Assembly (NCBI GenBank): GCA_029891385.1
Contig: JAIWQS010000131.1
Location: 186,001 to 250,000 of the forward strand
Reading direction: 5' to 3'
Source: Erythroxylum novogranatense
Taxonomy: Eukaryota > Streptophyta > Magnoliopsida > Malpighiales > Erythroxylaceae
Length of the DNA: 64,000 nucleotides
Shown here: piece after piece, positions 43,147 to 53,696 of the stretch
Layout: every line of letters begins with the position of its first letter
Numbering within the stretch: the first letter of the stretch is position 1
The notes under the pieces: generated by a model
What the model was told of the DNA's origin: nothing
Databases searched by the model: none
The model's input: the letters and a program-made list of their open reading frames with translations, nothing else
Position numbers and translations under genes: made by a program

Positions 43147-45399
43147 TCGGCATAAAAGCTAGGTCATGTCTCTTTTAAACATATTTCAAAGTTGGCAAAA
43201 CATGATTTGGTAAGAGGATTGCCAAAATAAGTTTTGACAAAGAGTTTTTCTGTGAAAACTGCTTGAAAGGAAAACAAGTTAAAACCTCCTTTTCTTCTAA
43301 GAATTTTGTAACATCATCTAGACCTTTAGAGTTGTTACATATGGATTTATTTGGTCCAACTAGACTATAAGTCTTGATGAAAGAAATATGGACTTGTTAT
43401 TGTTGATGACTTTACTCGATTTTGTTGGATATTATTTTTATCACACAAAGATGAATCTTTTAAGTGCTTTAGGACCTTATCGAGAAAGTTCTGAGAATGA
43501 AAAGGAATGTCTATAGCCGATGTCGAAGTGACCATGGTGGAGAGTTCGAGAATGAGAAGTTTAGATTATTCTGTGAGGAGAATGGAATTTCCAACAACTT
43601 CTCAGCTCCCAGAACTCCACAACAGAATGGAGTTGTTGAAAGGAAGAACTGGATGATTCAAGAAATGGCAAGGACCATGCTGTGTGAAATGAATCTTCGT
43701 AAGTATTTCTGGGCGGAAGCTGTGAATATAGCATGCTATATTCAGAATAGAATTTTGTTGCGACCCATGTTGAAGAAGACTCCTTATGAGTTATGGAATG
43801 GAAGAAGACCAAATATATCTTACTTTCATCCATTTGGGTGCAAATGTTCTATTTTGAACACAAAGGAGCTGTTGGACAAATTCGATACAAAGACCTATCC
43901 AGGAATCTTTCTAGGCTATTCATCATCGTCTAAGGCATTTCAGGTATACAACCTTACGTCAAAAACAGTTGAGGAGACCATCCATGTCAAGTTTGACGAT
44001 AGTTCCCAACCCCATAAGGAAGATGACATGGAGAGTGAAGGTCCTTCGAAGAACTTAGATGATAGAACAGAAACTCCATCATCAGGAACTCATGTAGACA
44101 AAGTTGAAGATATTCCAGAAACTATCGGACTAAAAAGAGACTGGAAATATAAAAGTTCTCATCCAGAAGAGATGATTATCGGAGAGACCTTAGAAGGAGT
44201 TAGGACAAGGTCCAGATTCAGAAGAGAAGCTAATGTGGCTTTTATCTCTGAAATAGAACCGACGATGGTTGAGGAAGCTCTTCAAGACGAAGCTTGGGTG
44301 TTAGCCATGCAAGAGGAGCTTAATCAATTTACTAGGAATAAGGCTAGATTAGTAGCACAAGGCTATAATCAGCAAGAAGGAATAGACTATAATGAGACGT
44401 ATGCTCCAGTAGCAAGACTTGAAGCTATTAGGATTCTGCTGGCATATGCAGTTTGTCATGATATAAAGTTATTTCAGATGGATATAAAGTGTGCATTTCT
44501 GAATGGCTTTATAGACGAAAAAGTGTATGTTAAGCAACCACCTGATTTCGAGGATGTTAAAAACCCAGACTATGTCTATAGACTTCATAAAGCCTTATAC
44601 GGCCTGAAGCAAGCTCCTAGAGCTTGGTATGATCGTCTGAGTACTTTTCTTTTAGAAAATGGTTTCAGTAGAGGTCAAGTTGATAAGACGCTCTTTAGGA
44701 AGAACTTTCAGAATGATTTTATTATAGTTCAGATTTACGTTGATGATATTATTTTTAGAGCTACTTCAAAAGGTTTATGCATGAAATTTGAAAGTTTAAT
44801 GAAGAGAGAATTTGAAATGAGTATGATGGGTGAGTTGAAGTTCTTTCTTGGGTTGCAAGTTAAGAAAACCGAAGAGAAAATCTTAATTCATCAACAAAAA
44901 TATGTGAAAGAGTTATTGAACAAATTTGATATGAAAAATGTGAAGCCTATGGCGACCTCGATGCATCCTTCAAACCTTTTGTCGAAAGATGAACTTGGTA
45001 AGAAGGTGGATCAAACCCTGTATAGAGGGATGATCGGTTATTTACTGTATCTTACAGCAAGTAGACCTAATATCTTATTCAGTGTATGCTTGTGTGTAAA
45101 GTTTCAGGCCGATCCTAGAGAGTCTCATTTTATTGCTGTTAAAAGAATTATGAGATATCTCGCAGGTACTACTGATCTTTGTTTAATGTTTGAGAAAGGT
45201 AAAGATTTCAGGTTAATTGGATATTGCGATGCGGACTATGCCGGAGATAGAATCGAAAGAAAGAGCACAAGTGGAGGATGTCACTTTCTTGGTGCAAACC
45301 TAGTTTTCTGGTCAAGAAAGAGACAAAGATCAATCGCTCTATTAACCGTCGAAGCAGAGTATATGTCTGCCGCAAGTTGCTGTTCACAGACACTATGGA
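43147..45399 (+). pseudogene. Integrase and RT-RNase H of SIRE-1, first part
   Basis: The HHCC part (43150-43300) is broken. From 43497 the frame is open into the solo LTR (to 45512). Integrase: SDHGGEFENEKF (second Asp), TPQQNGVVERKN (Glu), [51 protein letters not shown], catalytic QIYVDDIIF, MGELKFFLGLQVKKTEE. RNase H: YCDADYAGDRIERKSTS, VEAEYMSAA. About 35 residues of the RT N-terminus present in SIRE-2 are missing in frame (TRNKARLVA). The reading ends at LWIK, where the solo LTR begins. Confidence 0.9.
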
Positions 45400-45404
45400 T
45401 CAAG
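45400..45404. repeat. Target-site duplication TCAAG, left copy (solo LTR)
   Basis: Matches 49819-49823; both lie in the pol codons that read Trp-Ile-Lys-Tyr across the insertion. Confidence 0.93.
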
Positions 45405-47769
45405 TGTTGGGACCCGATCCAGAAACCGGATCCCAATCGAAAAATGAAAATGAATACGAAACACGAAGTGCGGAAGCAAAGCGAAGTCGAATACGAATAC
45501 AAACCAATATGAATCGAATCAAAGCAAGGAAACGAAACATAAGGTGAAATCAAATCAGATACGAATCAATTGTCAAATCGAATAAATCAAATCCGAAGGT
45601 GAATCGAATAACACAAAGCGGAAGCAAATCGAAAAGAAACAAACTTCAGATCAAAACGAATCGAAATCAATTTTCGACATCTATGAACAAATATCAAAGA
45701 AAGTGTTTGCGTTGGAAGCCTTAAGACTATCAGTCGAAACCAATCCAATCCGTGTACACTTTTTTTTTCTCTTTCATTTTCATTCCATCTCTTACAAGTG
45801 ACTTCAATATCCTCAATCCACTTACCTCCACATACAATCGCATTATCCAATGTCCAATACACATTCATTCATATTTTCCATATACAAATCATGCTTATAT
45901 CTCAATTGAACATACAAAACTTATATAACATATTCATGTGCAATACCATAACTCAATAGCCTCATCCCAATCTCATAATTCAATTACAATTTATACACCC
46001 TTTCATAAATCAAATCAATCCAAACCCAATAATCAATCATCTCTATATCCAGATCCCATTCATAACTTATATCAATACACATGTCCAGAATTCATAATAC
46101 AATCCCATAATAATACTTGTAAGACAATAATTGACAAAACCAGTCTTATACAAACCGATACAAAAATCCCATTTTTCACAAAGTACAAACGATGCAAAAT
46201 CAAATAACATGTCTTGACATTCTTTCATCCGATCTCCCACTCGAAAACCTAGAGATGGGGATGAAAGGGGGGTGAGCACAAAGCTCGTGGATAATATGTT
46301 TATAAAACGAATAGATAAGCAAAACCCTTGAAATCTTTTTCCTTCTCTGGTCTTAGAAAAACATTTCTTTGAAATCCGTAAAGCACGTTTTTAAAAGTTC
46401 TTTTCTTGCTGTAGTCAAACTCGCAGTTTGTAAAACGTATGGTTCTTAGGCTTTCAGCCATAAATCCATAGATTACCAAAACATGAATGCATCAACTTGA
46501 CAATTTATAGATGCAATGTCATATCACATATGCAATGCACACAAATGGCTCGAGAGTTCCGTAAAATGATCCGGATAAACCGAAGTTTATACCGTAAACT
46601 ATCCGAGTTCGATTTCTCAAGGATCTCGTTGCCTCAAGCGGGCAGCCGGGAGAAGGTTATACTATACGTCGACGTGCACGTGACTCCATCCGTAACTCTC
46701 TTACCCAAACAAAACACATAACCATTCATTTCCTACTCAAAGCATTTTATCGCATGATCTTTTCCGAATATAAGAAATGCTATGAAATCTTTCGAGGCAT
46801 AACACAATGTATGTTGCAATTCATCCAAAGTCCATGTATTGAATCAAAAAATGAATTTTCAAATCATTCATACAATGATGCAACATTTATGATGCAATTG
46901 AAATCAGAAAATCTCTTTATTTAAAGAAAGCAGTAGTGGCTTATAAATTCAAATTATAAACACATTACCCACTTCGAATCGATGCTAGAAACTTGTTCCT
47001 CGCTCCAATTTGACCCTTGCTTCTTTCTTTCTTCCAATTGAAATTTTCCTAAACCATAAACATCCAAATTCAACATCATAAAAATCATAATCCTCAAAAT
47101 TAACTATAGGAAACCCAAATTCATCACTTTTCCAAGCTATCTAAAGCAAGAATTTCCAAAATCCCCAAATTCCAAAATTTGGCATAAACCCTAATTAATT
47201 TCCATCCAAAATTAAACATAACCTAAGGCATAGACATCAAAATTGACTTCATACTCCACAAACCCATACCATTTTTCATAATTCTAACCCAAGAAACTCA
47301 TCAAATCTCAACTTGAAAATTTCGAACTTACCTCTCTCTCCACCATTTTCGGCCATGTCTTGACTCCATAGGCAAGCTTCCATCATCCTCCATCTATTCC
47401 CCTGGACAACCCTCGAAAACTCCTTAAAAACAAGTAGAAAAATCGAAACTTTGAAGCTATTCCATCTTCTTCTCCACCGTCGGCTGCTTCTCCCTTCTCC
47501 TTTCTTTTATTTCTTTCATTCTCTCACAAATTCATGGCTTTCTCTTGCTTCCCACGAGAGCCTCCCTCTATTTATACTACCATGTCATTTAATGAATGAG
47601 GAATGACCCATATGCCCCTACATTTAAGCCTATAAACTTAACCTTTTAAGTAAACTTCCAAAATTGCCCCTTCATTGGTCTTTATAACTGACATCTTGTC
47701 TGATCATTATGACTAGGTAGCTTAAGTCATTTGACAAAACTTTCTTCTAGATAAATGTCCATATGTCTT

Positions 47770-48740
47770 ACGAATCCATCGCTTCAAGAATCAGATCGAT
47801 CGGAGCTCTATAGCTCAAGATATTTCCAAAATACTGAAGTCTGTTCTTCAGACTCGAGGCTGAACACTACACTTAACTTCCGACCCTAATTTGGAAGACT
47901 TAGAGGCTCAATTATCGATCTGCTCCTTCATAACATTTATAGCCCCATCTCTCTAGTTTAGTTAGAAACAAGAATCAACTCAATCCGAGCTCTATTGATA
48001 GAGATATATCCAAAATACTGAACACTGTTCAGCCACTATAACACCAAGGCTGAACACTATACTGAACTTCCGACCTGCATTTGAAAGTCTTACAGGCTCA
48101 ATTGTCAATCGGCTCCTTAATAACATTTATATATCTATATCTCTAGTTTAATTTGCAAAATAATCAGATCGATCGGAGCTCTAGCGACCGATATAACTCC
48201 AAAATACTGAGCACTGCTCATACCATTACAAAGCTGAGACTGAACTCTATACCCAAATTCCGACCCACATTTGAAAGTCTTAGAGGCTACATTATCGATC
48301 GGCTCCTTCATAACATTTGTAGCTCCATATCTCTATTTTAATTAGCAACAAGAATCAACTCAATCTGTGCTCTGGCGGTCGAGATATATCCAAAATACTG
48401 AACACTATTCAGCTACTACAACACCTGGACTGAACACTACACTGAACTTCTGACCCACATTTGGAAGTCTTAGAGGCTACATTGTCGATTGGCTTCTTCA
48501 TAACATTTGTAGCTCCATCTCTCTAGTTTAATTATCAATAAGAATCAACTCAATCCGAGCATTACCGATCGAGATATATCCAAAATACTGAACACTATTC
48601 AGCCACTACAACACCGGGACTGAACACTACATTGAAATTATGACCCACATTTGGAAGTCTTAGAGGCTACATTGTCGATCAGCTCCTTCATAACATTTGT
48701 AGCCCCATCTCTCTAGTTTAATTAGCAATAAGAATCAGAT
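47770..48740 (-). repeat. 190-bp tandem array in the solo LTR
   Basis: Five units; the landmark 'ctccttcataacattt' (with small changes) recurs at about 47923, 48113, 48303, 48493 and 48683, exactly 190 bp apart. Each unit contains a near-palindrome like CTGAACACTGTTCAG and a GATCGAT-type word. Confidence 0.92.
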
Positions 48741-48784
48741 CGATTGGATGTTAGATAAAGAAGTTATGCTCAAAAGAGTGAAGG

Positions 48785-48945
48785 GAGGTCAGAGCTCGGC
48801 CAGAAAAATCAAAGCTCGGCCAGAACAAAGATCGGTTGGCCAACAGAGGTCGGTCGACCATCAGAGGTCGGCTCGGCCAACAAAGGTTGGCTAGTCCAAC
48901 AGAGGTGGGTCGGCCAACAGAGGTCGGTCGGCACCCAATCCGACC
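48785..48945 (-). repeat. GGTCGGTCGGCC minisatellite in the solo LTR
   Basis: About seven imperfect copies of a 20-25 bp unit ('cagaggtcggtcggccaa'), GC-rich against an AT-rich background. It sits where the Gypsy-C4 LTR has a GATCGATC/CGAGCGATCG block (28306-28425). Confidence 0.8.
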
Positions 48946-49818
48946 TTCAAACTTCAAACCCTCATAACTTTTGACTCCGAGCTCCAAATCAGTCGCGGTT
49001 TGTTTCGTTGGAAAGTTAAGAGACAACTCTACCATTTTTATGAAGGACTCAAAGGCAAGCTCGGACACTAGAGGAATCAAAAGTTTGCTACAAGGTGACC
49101 GATCAATAACTTTTGATCCAGAACTCCAAATTTGACAAACTTAGTGTCTATGGAAAGGTAAAAGAACCCTCTATAACTTTCATGAAGACTTTAAAAAATC
49201 AAATCTACCCCTAAATGAGTCAAAAAATCCACACAAACTAACGAATCAATCAACTTCACACAAAACAAGATCAGAACTTCTAACAATCATAACTTTCTAC
49301 TCCCTTGTCCAATTTTTTCGTGCTTTATATCAATGGAAAGATAAAAACATAATCTACCACTTTCATTAAGATCACTTTGGCTAAATCCATCTAAATTAAT
49401 ACAGATTTGCCATAGAAGTCTCTAAGCACCATTCCAACACATAAACTTCTCATATCAACACATCAACTTCACATATTCACCCACTACCACAAACTCTTCA
49501 ACTAATTCATCTCAAACACAATTCAACTCTCAAGTCAAACTTTCTATCTTCAAAAGTCAACTTTCTTAATTTCTTCAAAATATAACACTTTCACTAATCA
49601 TTTCTTGCTTTTCAACTTCCATTTCAATCAACTAATTCATTTTAACTTTCATAACTCATACAACTCTACTCAAATTTCAAAATCATCAAAATCAATCACT
49701 TCATTTCTCATCAATTTCCTTTAAGTACAATAACATCTATAACACAATACCTATATAAACACACTCATTTAATTCCTTTTAATACTTCTAATTTTTACCG
49801 AAAGATCGGGGTCCAACA

Positions 49819-49823
49819 TCAAG
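49819..49823. repeat. Target-site duplication TCAAG, right copy (solo LTR)
   Basis: Directly follows the LTR terminus at 49818, after which SIRE-1 pol resumes. Confidence 0.93.
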
Positions 49824-50111
49824 TATCAACTTGAAGATTACTCAATTCGAGAAGAGGAGATTCCAATCTACTGCGACAACACCAGTGCAATTAATTTGTC
49901 AAAGAATCTGATTCAGCATTCTAGAGTGAAGCACATAGAAGTCAGACATCTTTTCCTGAGAGACTATGTTCAGAGGAAAGTGGTGCGTCTACAGTTCATC
50001 AAAACAGAGCATCAGTGGGCAGACATCTTCACCAAACCACTGAGTGAAGAACGGTTCCAGAAGATCAGACGCAACCTTAACATGGTTATGATAAGCGAAC
50101 AGTTAGGCTAA
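49824..50111 (+). pseudogene. RNase H end of SIRE-1 pol, second part
   Basis: Continues pol after the solo LTR: YQLEDYSIREEEIPIYCDNT, SKNLIQHSRVKHIEVRHLFL, and the conserved end HQWADIFTKPLSEERF, stopping at 50111. It is open in this segment. Confidence 0.9.
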
Positions 50112-50337
50112 AAGTAACATCAAAACTAACGGCGTCAGATACAGTAAGTTACAGCTGGTAACTTCTCTGTCAAGGAAGTTTTGGAGGGAAAAATCTGATA
50201 ATCTTGAGGGTCTTAATGACTCTAGAGCACACCAGACTAGACCCTTCAAGTAGCTTGAAGTTGAAATCATTGCGGTTACTTTCATCTCTAAATTGTTCAT
50301 CTTGCTTTCAAAATTTCTCCCAATTATCCTACCCCAG
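50112..50337 (+). other. Intergenic gap between pol and post-pol gene (SIRE-1)
   Basis: About 225 bp, non-coding. It includes 'ggttgttcatcttgc'-type AT-rich DNA. No splice or promoter signal was recognised with confidence. Confidence 0.55.
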
Positions 50338-51414
50338 ATGAAGAGTTTTCCAAAACACAGTTTTCGTTCTGTAACAATGGAAGCAGCTATGATTTTCGGA
50401 AGACATGAGGATTTCAAGTCATTGAGAAATGATGGCATGGATGTAGGACCAGAGATTGTAAGAGCTGGTTGGAGGAATTTCTTCCAAGTACGAGAACTAG
50501 TATATACCAATGAGGTATTCGAGTTCTGGAAGAATGCTCAGCTTGTAGACAAAACTGTGGTATCTTCGGTAGATGGTATATCTGTCGTTGTCACTAAGGA
50601 GCTGATAAAGAAGGTGACTGATTGTCAATCGGTTGGTGAGACTCTGTCTACCAAGGTCGGTTGGATGTCCCAGGCTGGGGAAGTTAGTCGAAAGAAAGAA
50701 ATCGTTGAAGCTACTCATACAGAGAAAGAAACTGAGCAGATCACAGTTCAGGAAACCCACATTGCTCAACAGGAGGAACCAGTGGAGCAAAGCTCAGTTC
50801 AGGAAGATCCTATTGAAGCACAATCAGAAGCAATAACAAAATCAGACTCAGATGATGATGAACCTTGTCTGATGGTATATAACTATCATCAGTTTTTGAG
50901 AAAACATAAGCTGAAGATCAGATTGATTGAAGTTGTAACTAGAAGGAGAACTGCTATTGCAATCTGCAGTCAACCAGTGAAGAAGACAGTGGCTGTGGTA
51001 CAACCTATATCGATAAATAGTGACACATGGGACTTACTGAAAGAAGATGAAAAGAATTTCTACAATGCTTTGAGGGATGCTACTACCACGCCATACCCTA
51101 CAAAAGTTCCCCGTAAGCTGTGTACTATTTTTCCGATTACAGCCAAGTATCCGTTGGATTTGACTAAGGAGAAGTCAAAACTATTTCTTAAAGAAGATTT
51201 TGATGATCTGTCAGCAGATCAAATAGCTGAAGAAGTGTGTAAAATTGATGAAGCATGCGCTTCTACACAGAATAAAGATCAAGCGAGTTGCAGTTATACT
51301 GACAAGCGAGAAGACTGTCCAGTGGGAGGAAGAGTTATAACAGGGACGTTTATTGAGTTCGTTGTTCAGACAATTCTGCGTATTAGACCTATGTCTAATA
51401 CAATGTCAATTTAA
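50338..51414 (+). CDS. Post-pol gene of SIRE-1, unknown function
   Basis: ATG 50338 opens 358 codons (the frame is open from 50293). It has no gag, pol or envelope motif that I can name. The N-terminal part (residues about 40-110) is matched in SIRE-2 at about 59585-59830: a Trp, then FF, VY..E..EFWKN, SVDGISV and VT. The middle is acidic and Gln/Glu-rich (QITVQETHIAQQEEPVEQSS). No signal peptide or membrane span was seen, so it does not look like a classical envelope. SIRE elements are known for an extra ORF at this place. It could be truncated: SIRE-2 has about 1 kb more. Confidence 0.7.
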   Translation: MKSFPKHSFRSVTMEAAMIFGRHEDFKSLRNDGMDVGPEIVRAGWRNFFQVRELVYTNEVFEFWKNAQLVDKTVVSSVDGISVVVTKELIKKVTDCQSVGETLSTKVGWMSQAGEVSRKKEIVEATHTEKETEQITVQETHIAQQEEPVEQSSVQEDPIEAQSEAITKSDSDDDEPCLMVYNYHQFLRKHKLKIRLIEVVTRRRTAIAICSQPVKKTVAVVQPISINSDTWDLLKEDEKNFYNALRDATTTPYPTKVPRKLCTIFPITAKYPLDLTKEKSKLFLKEDFDDLSADQIAEEVCKIDEACASTQNKDQASCSYTDKREDCPVGGRVITGTFIEFVVQTILRIRPMSNTMSI

Positions 51415-51444
51415 GCAGAAGGATTACTCCTGCAAGGAAGACAG

Positions 51445-51681
51445 TTGCTGATGCTGCCTTCGCTGCCTGCACTATTTGACTTAGATCTTCCTGAAGCTGA
51501 AACGTTTATTCGTCCACCAACAATTCAGATCAATGATGAATACACTCCTACTTCTGATGCTTATAATACATCAATCGATTCACTCCTCCTCAAAGAATCG
51601 TTGATCAAGCCTCTTCATCCATTGACTCATCGGATGAACTCGAGATTACGAGAGAAGTCGGTGAGATCAAGGAGGCGATGA
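51445..51681 (+). pseudogene. C-terminal piece of the SIRE-1 post-pol gene
   Basis: 78 codons (MLMLPSLPALFDLDLPEAET). FDLDLPEAETFIRPP corresponds to DFDLPEGKQTFKLP near 61500 in SIRE-2, so it is the detached end of the same gene after a frameshift and deletion. It ends basic (REKSVRSRRR). Confidence 0.65.
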
Positions 51682-51747
51682 ATGATCGAAGAAGGCGATG
51701 ACGAGCTATTGAAGAGCCATCATCGTTAAATCATTTTTATTATAACA

Positions 51748-51762
51748 AATAGGGGGAGAAGA
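51748..51762 (+). other. Internal polypurine tract of SIRE-1
   Basis: AAATAGGGGGAGAAGAG, about 210 bp before the LTR-adjacent tract. An equivalent pair occurs in SIRE-2 (61883 and 62079). Confidence 0.7.
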
Positions 51763-51954
51763 GCAGAAAAGAAGAGAATGAACGAAGAGCAAAGGAGAAG
51801 AATAGAAGAGAAGAGGATGCTCAGAACGTTCAGTATAGAAGGTGTGACTGAAGCAGACGAAGAAAGGAAGAAGTCAAAGAAGAAGTTCTGTAGATAAGTT
51901 TTTGTTTATTAAACATTGTATTTTGTTTTTCTTTTGTATATAATTTGTTATCAT

Positions 51955-51967
51955 AAAAAGGGGAGAT
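51955..51967 (+). other. LTR-adjacent polypurine tract of SIRE-1
   Basis: AAAAGGGGAGAT directly before the LTR start TGTTAAG at 51968. Confidence 0.85.
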
Positions 51968-52836
51968 TGTTAAGTCCAAATGACTTTACTTAGATATGAT
52001 TTTGATGTATAACAAAGACAATCAATAAAAACTTATAAAGCAAGATAGAAGAAGTCAGACAGACGAAGTCCTACAGACGAAGAGTAAAAACAGACGCAGA
52101 CGCGAAGAGTAAAAACAGACGCAGACGCGAAGAGTTAAAGCAGACGCAGACGTAGAGATATAGACGCAAAAAAATACAGACGAAGAAAAGAAGACGAAGG
52201 AGTCAGTTCGAGTTAGTTACAGAACTCAACTGAATAACCGTTTCTTTAAAGATTAAAGAAACAAGAATCAAGAAGCAGTTGGAGACGAAGGCTATAAATA
52301 CAAGTCGAAGTCGAATATTACAAAGTTAGTCAAAATTAGTGAAGTTAAAAATTAGCAGATTATAACTACGAGCTTATTGTTTGATTTAGCTGAGAGCTAT
52401 TCTACTGTAACAAGTGTTCAAACACTTTTCTGAGAAAAAGTAGAACAGATAGCCTGCAGAGGCTAAGTGTGAAAGAATCTTGGTTGTAGAGACACGAAGA
52501 GACTCAAAGAATACTTGTAACGTTTGAAGAGATAGTGAAATCTCAGAAGAAACTCTAAGGACTGGACGTAGCCCACGGTTTGGGGTGAACTAGGATAAAT
52601 CTCTGTGTCAAACTACTCTCACTCTACTTCTCTACATTTTAGATTCAAGTTTTATCACTACTTAACTCATAAACAAAGTTTTTCAAAAGTTTTGATTAAC
52701 TAGAATCTATTGGAAGTTTTGATAAAAGAGTTTTTACTTCTAACAAACAATTTTTGAAAGATTCATCAAAAAGGGGAATACACAATTCAACCCCCCTTCT
52801 CGTGCATTCTGTATCGTTCTATGAGTATTGTATTAA
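51968..52836 (+). repeat. 3' LTR of SIRE-1
   Basis: Starts TGTTAAGTCCAAATGAC. It contains 'gacgcagacgcgaagag' tandem units (52065-52150), a TATA-like CTATAAATA (52292-52300), and an end comparable to the SIRE-2 5' LTR end (TTAAC). The next bases 'gtgattcacttca' resemble the SIRE-2 leader start rather than plain flank. Confidence 0.83.
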
Positions 52837-53696
52837 CGTGTGATTCACTTCATGTGTGTGTGTGTGTATCAATAATTCATGTTCAAAATCATCAACTCAA
52901 GTTGATAACCTCTTCATGTATATCTAATTTCAACTTACATCATCCAAACACAATTCATATTTCATTAACTCCAAGGATAAGAGTTTACAAATCTTTAATG
53001 GTATTCCAAACCACATTACATTATCAGTATCAAAATCCAAAATACAAAAGATATAAAACCCCAATAATTCTCGAAATGTGTCTAAAGTCTTGCTTTTACA
53101 AAATCTAACCGAATTTACAAATCATTGCAAAAGTAGTATAATGCCTCGACTCTTGGTTGCTTGATCTCATTTTCTTCACTTGAAGATGGGATGAAAAGCA
53201 GGTGAGTTTGAAAGCTCATGGGTAACAGTTTATAATAGAAATATAAGCAAAACCTTTGAAAACCTTCACTTGTCATATAAAATTCAAATTGAAATCATAA
53301 TTGGTATCATTCTCAAATCCTTAACCAAATTTTGCGAATTTCAAAACATGAATGCATCAAACTTATTAACATAACATAAACACATAAGCACATTATAATG
53401 GTTTGAGTGGATCCAAAATGTAATACACATTTCTCATAAAAGTCCTGTGTAGCCGTGAACAGAATGTACTAAAGCAATCCCACATAATGGTTTTACGTCG
53501 TCGTGAACTTATGGGAGTCTATGAAGGAGCTCCATGCCACTAGCAGGTAGGTGGGAGAAACCTTTTGTCAAAGTTCACTTGAATTAACTTAGGGGACCAC
53601 CACAAACCCACATACTCATGCATTTCACATCTTGTAAACATATTACCTAAAATGGCACTTTTTCAAAACTTGTTTTTTTTATAAACATAAGATATT
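52837..53696 (-). mobile_element. Gypsy-C6 LTR fragment
   Basis: Begins with a (TG)n run at 52856-52868. Landmarks shared with other Gypsy-C LTRs are present: 'gatgggatgaaaagcaggtgag' region (53185-53210) and 'gggtaacagtttataa' (53219), plus 'ggagctccatgccactagcagg' (53526). It is cut on the right by the SIRE-2 LTR. No gene. Confidence 0.75.

Larger units (their letters stand above)
45405..49818 (-). mobile_element. Solo LTR of Gypsy-C (C5)
   Basis: 4,414 bp from TGTTGGGACCCGATCC to GATCGGGGTCCAACA, flanked by TCAAG at 45400-45404 and 49819-49823, with no internal region. This is the usual remnant of recombination between two LTRs of a full element. It splits the RNase H domain of SIRE-1. 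It is the longest Gypsy-C LTR here and has the TATA-like box (minus GTATAAATA, 47569-47577), a five-unit 190-bp array and a GGTCGGTCGGCC minisatellite (about 48785-48945). Short ORFs within it are rejected. Confidence 0.95.
41993..52836 (+). mobile_element. SIRE-1: copia element with foreign 5' end
   Basis: Plus-strand SIRE/Maximus-like copia element interrupted by a solo LTR at 45405-49818. It has a gag start of another copia lineage, SIRE-type gag end, protease, integrase, RT-RNase H, a post-pol gene, two polypurine tracts and a 3' LTR (51968-52836). No SIRE 5' LTR or SIRE leader is present; the left part instead matches a different copia gag with a gypsy-type LTR further upstream. Several frameshifts make it non-functional. 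Confidence 0.82.

Noticed and set aside
45278..45553. ORFs crossing the SIRE-1/solo LTR border, and the tail of the 671-codon frame after 45399
   Set aside because: The reading after Trp-Ile-Lys is LTR sequence; the frame is open there by chance.
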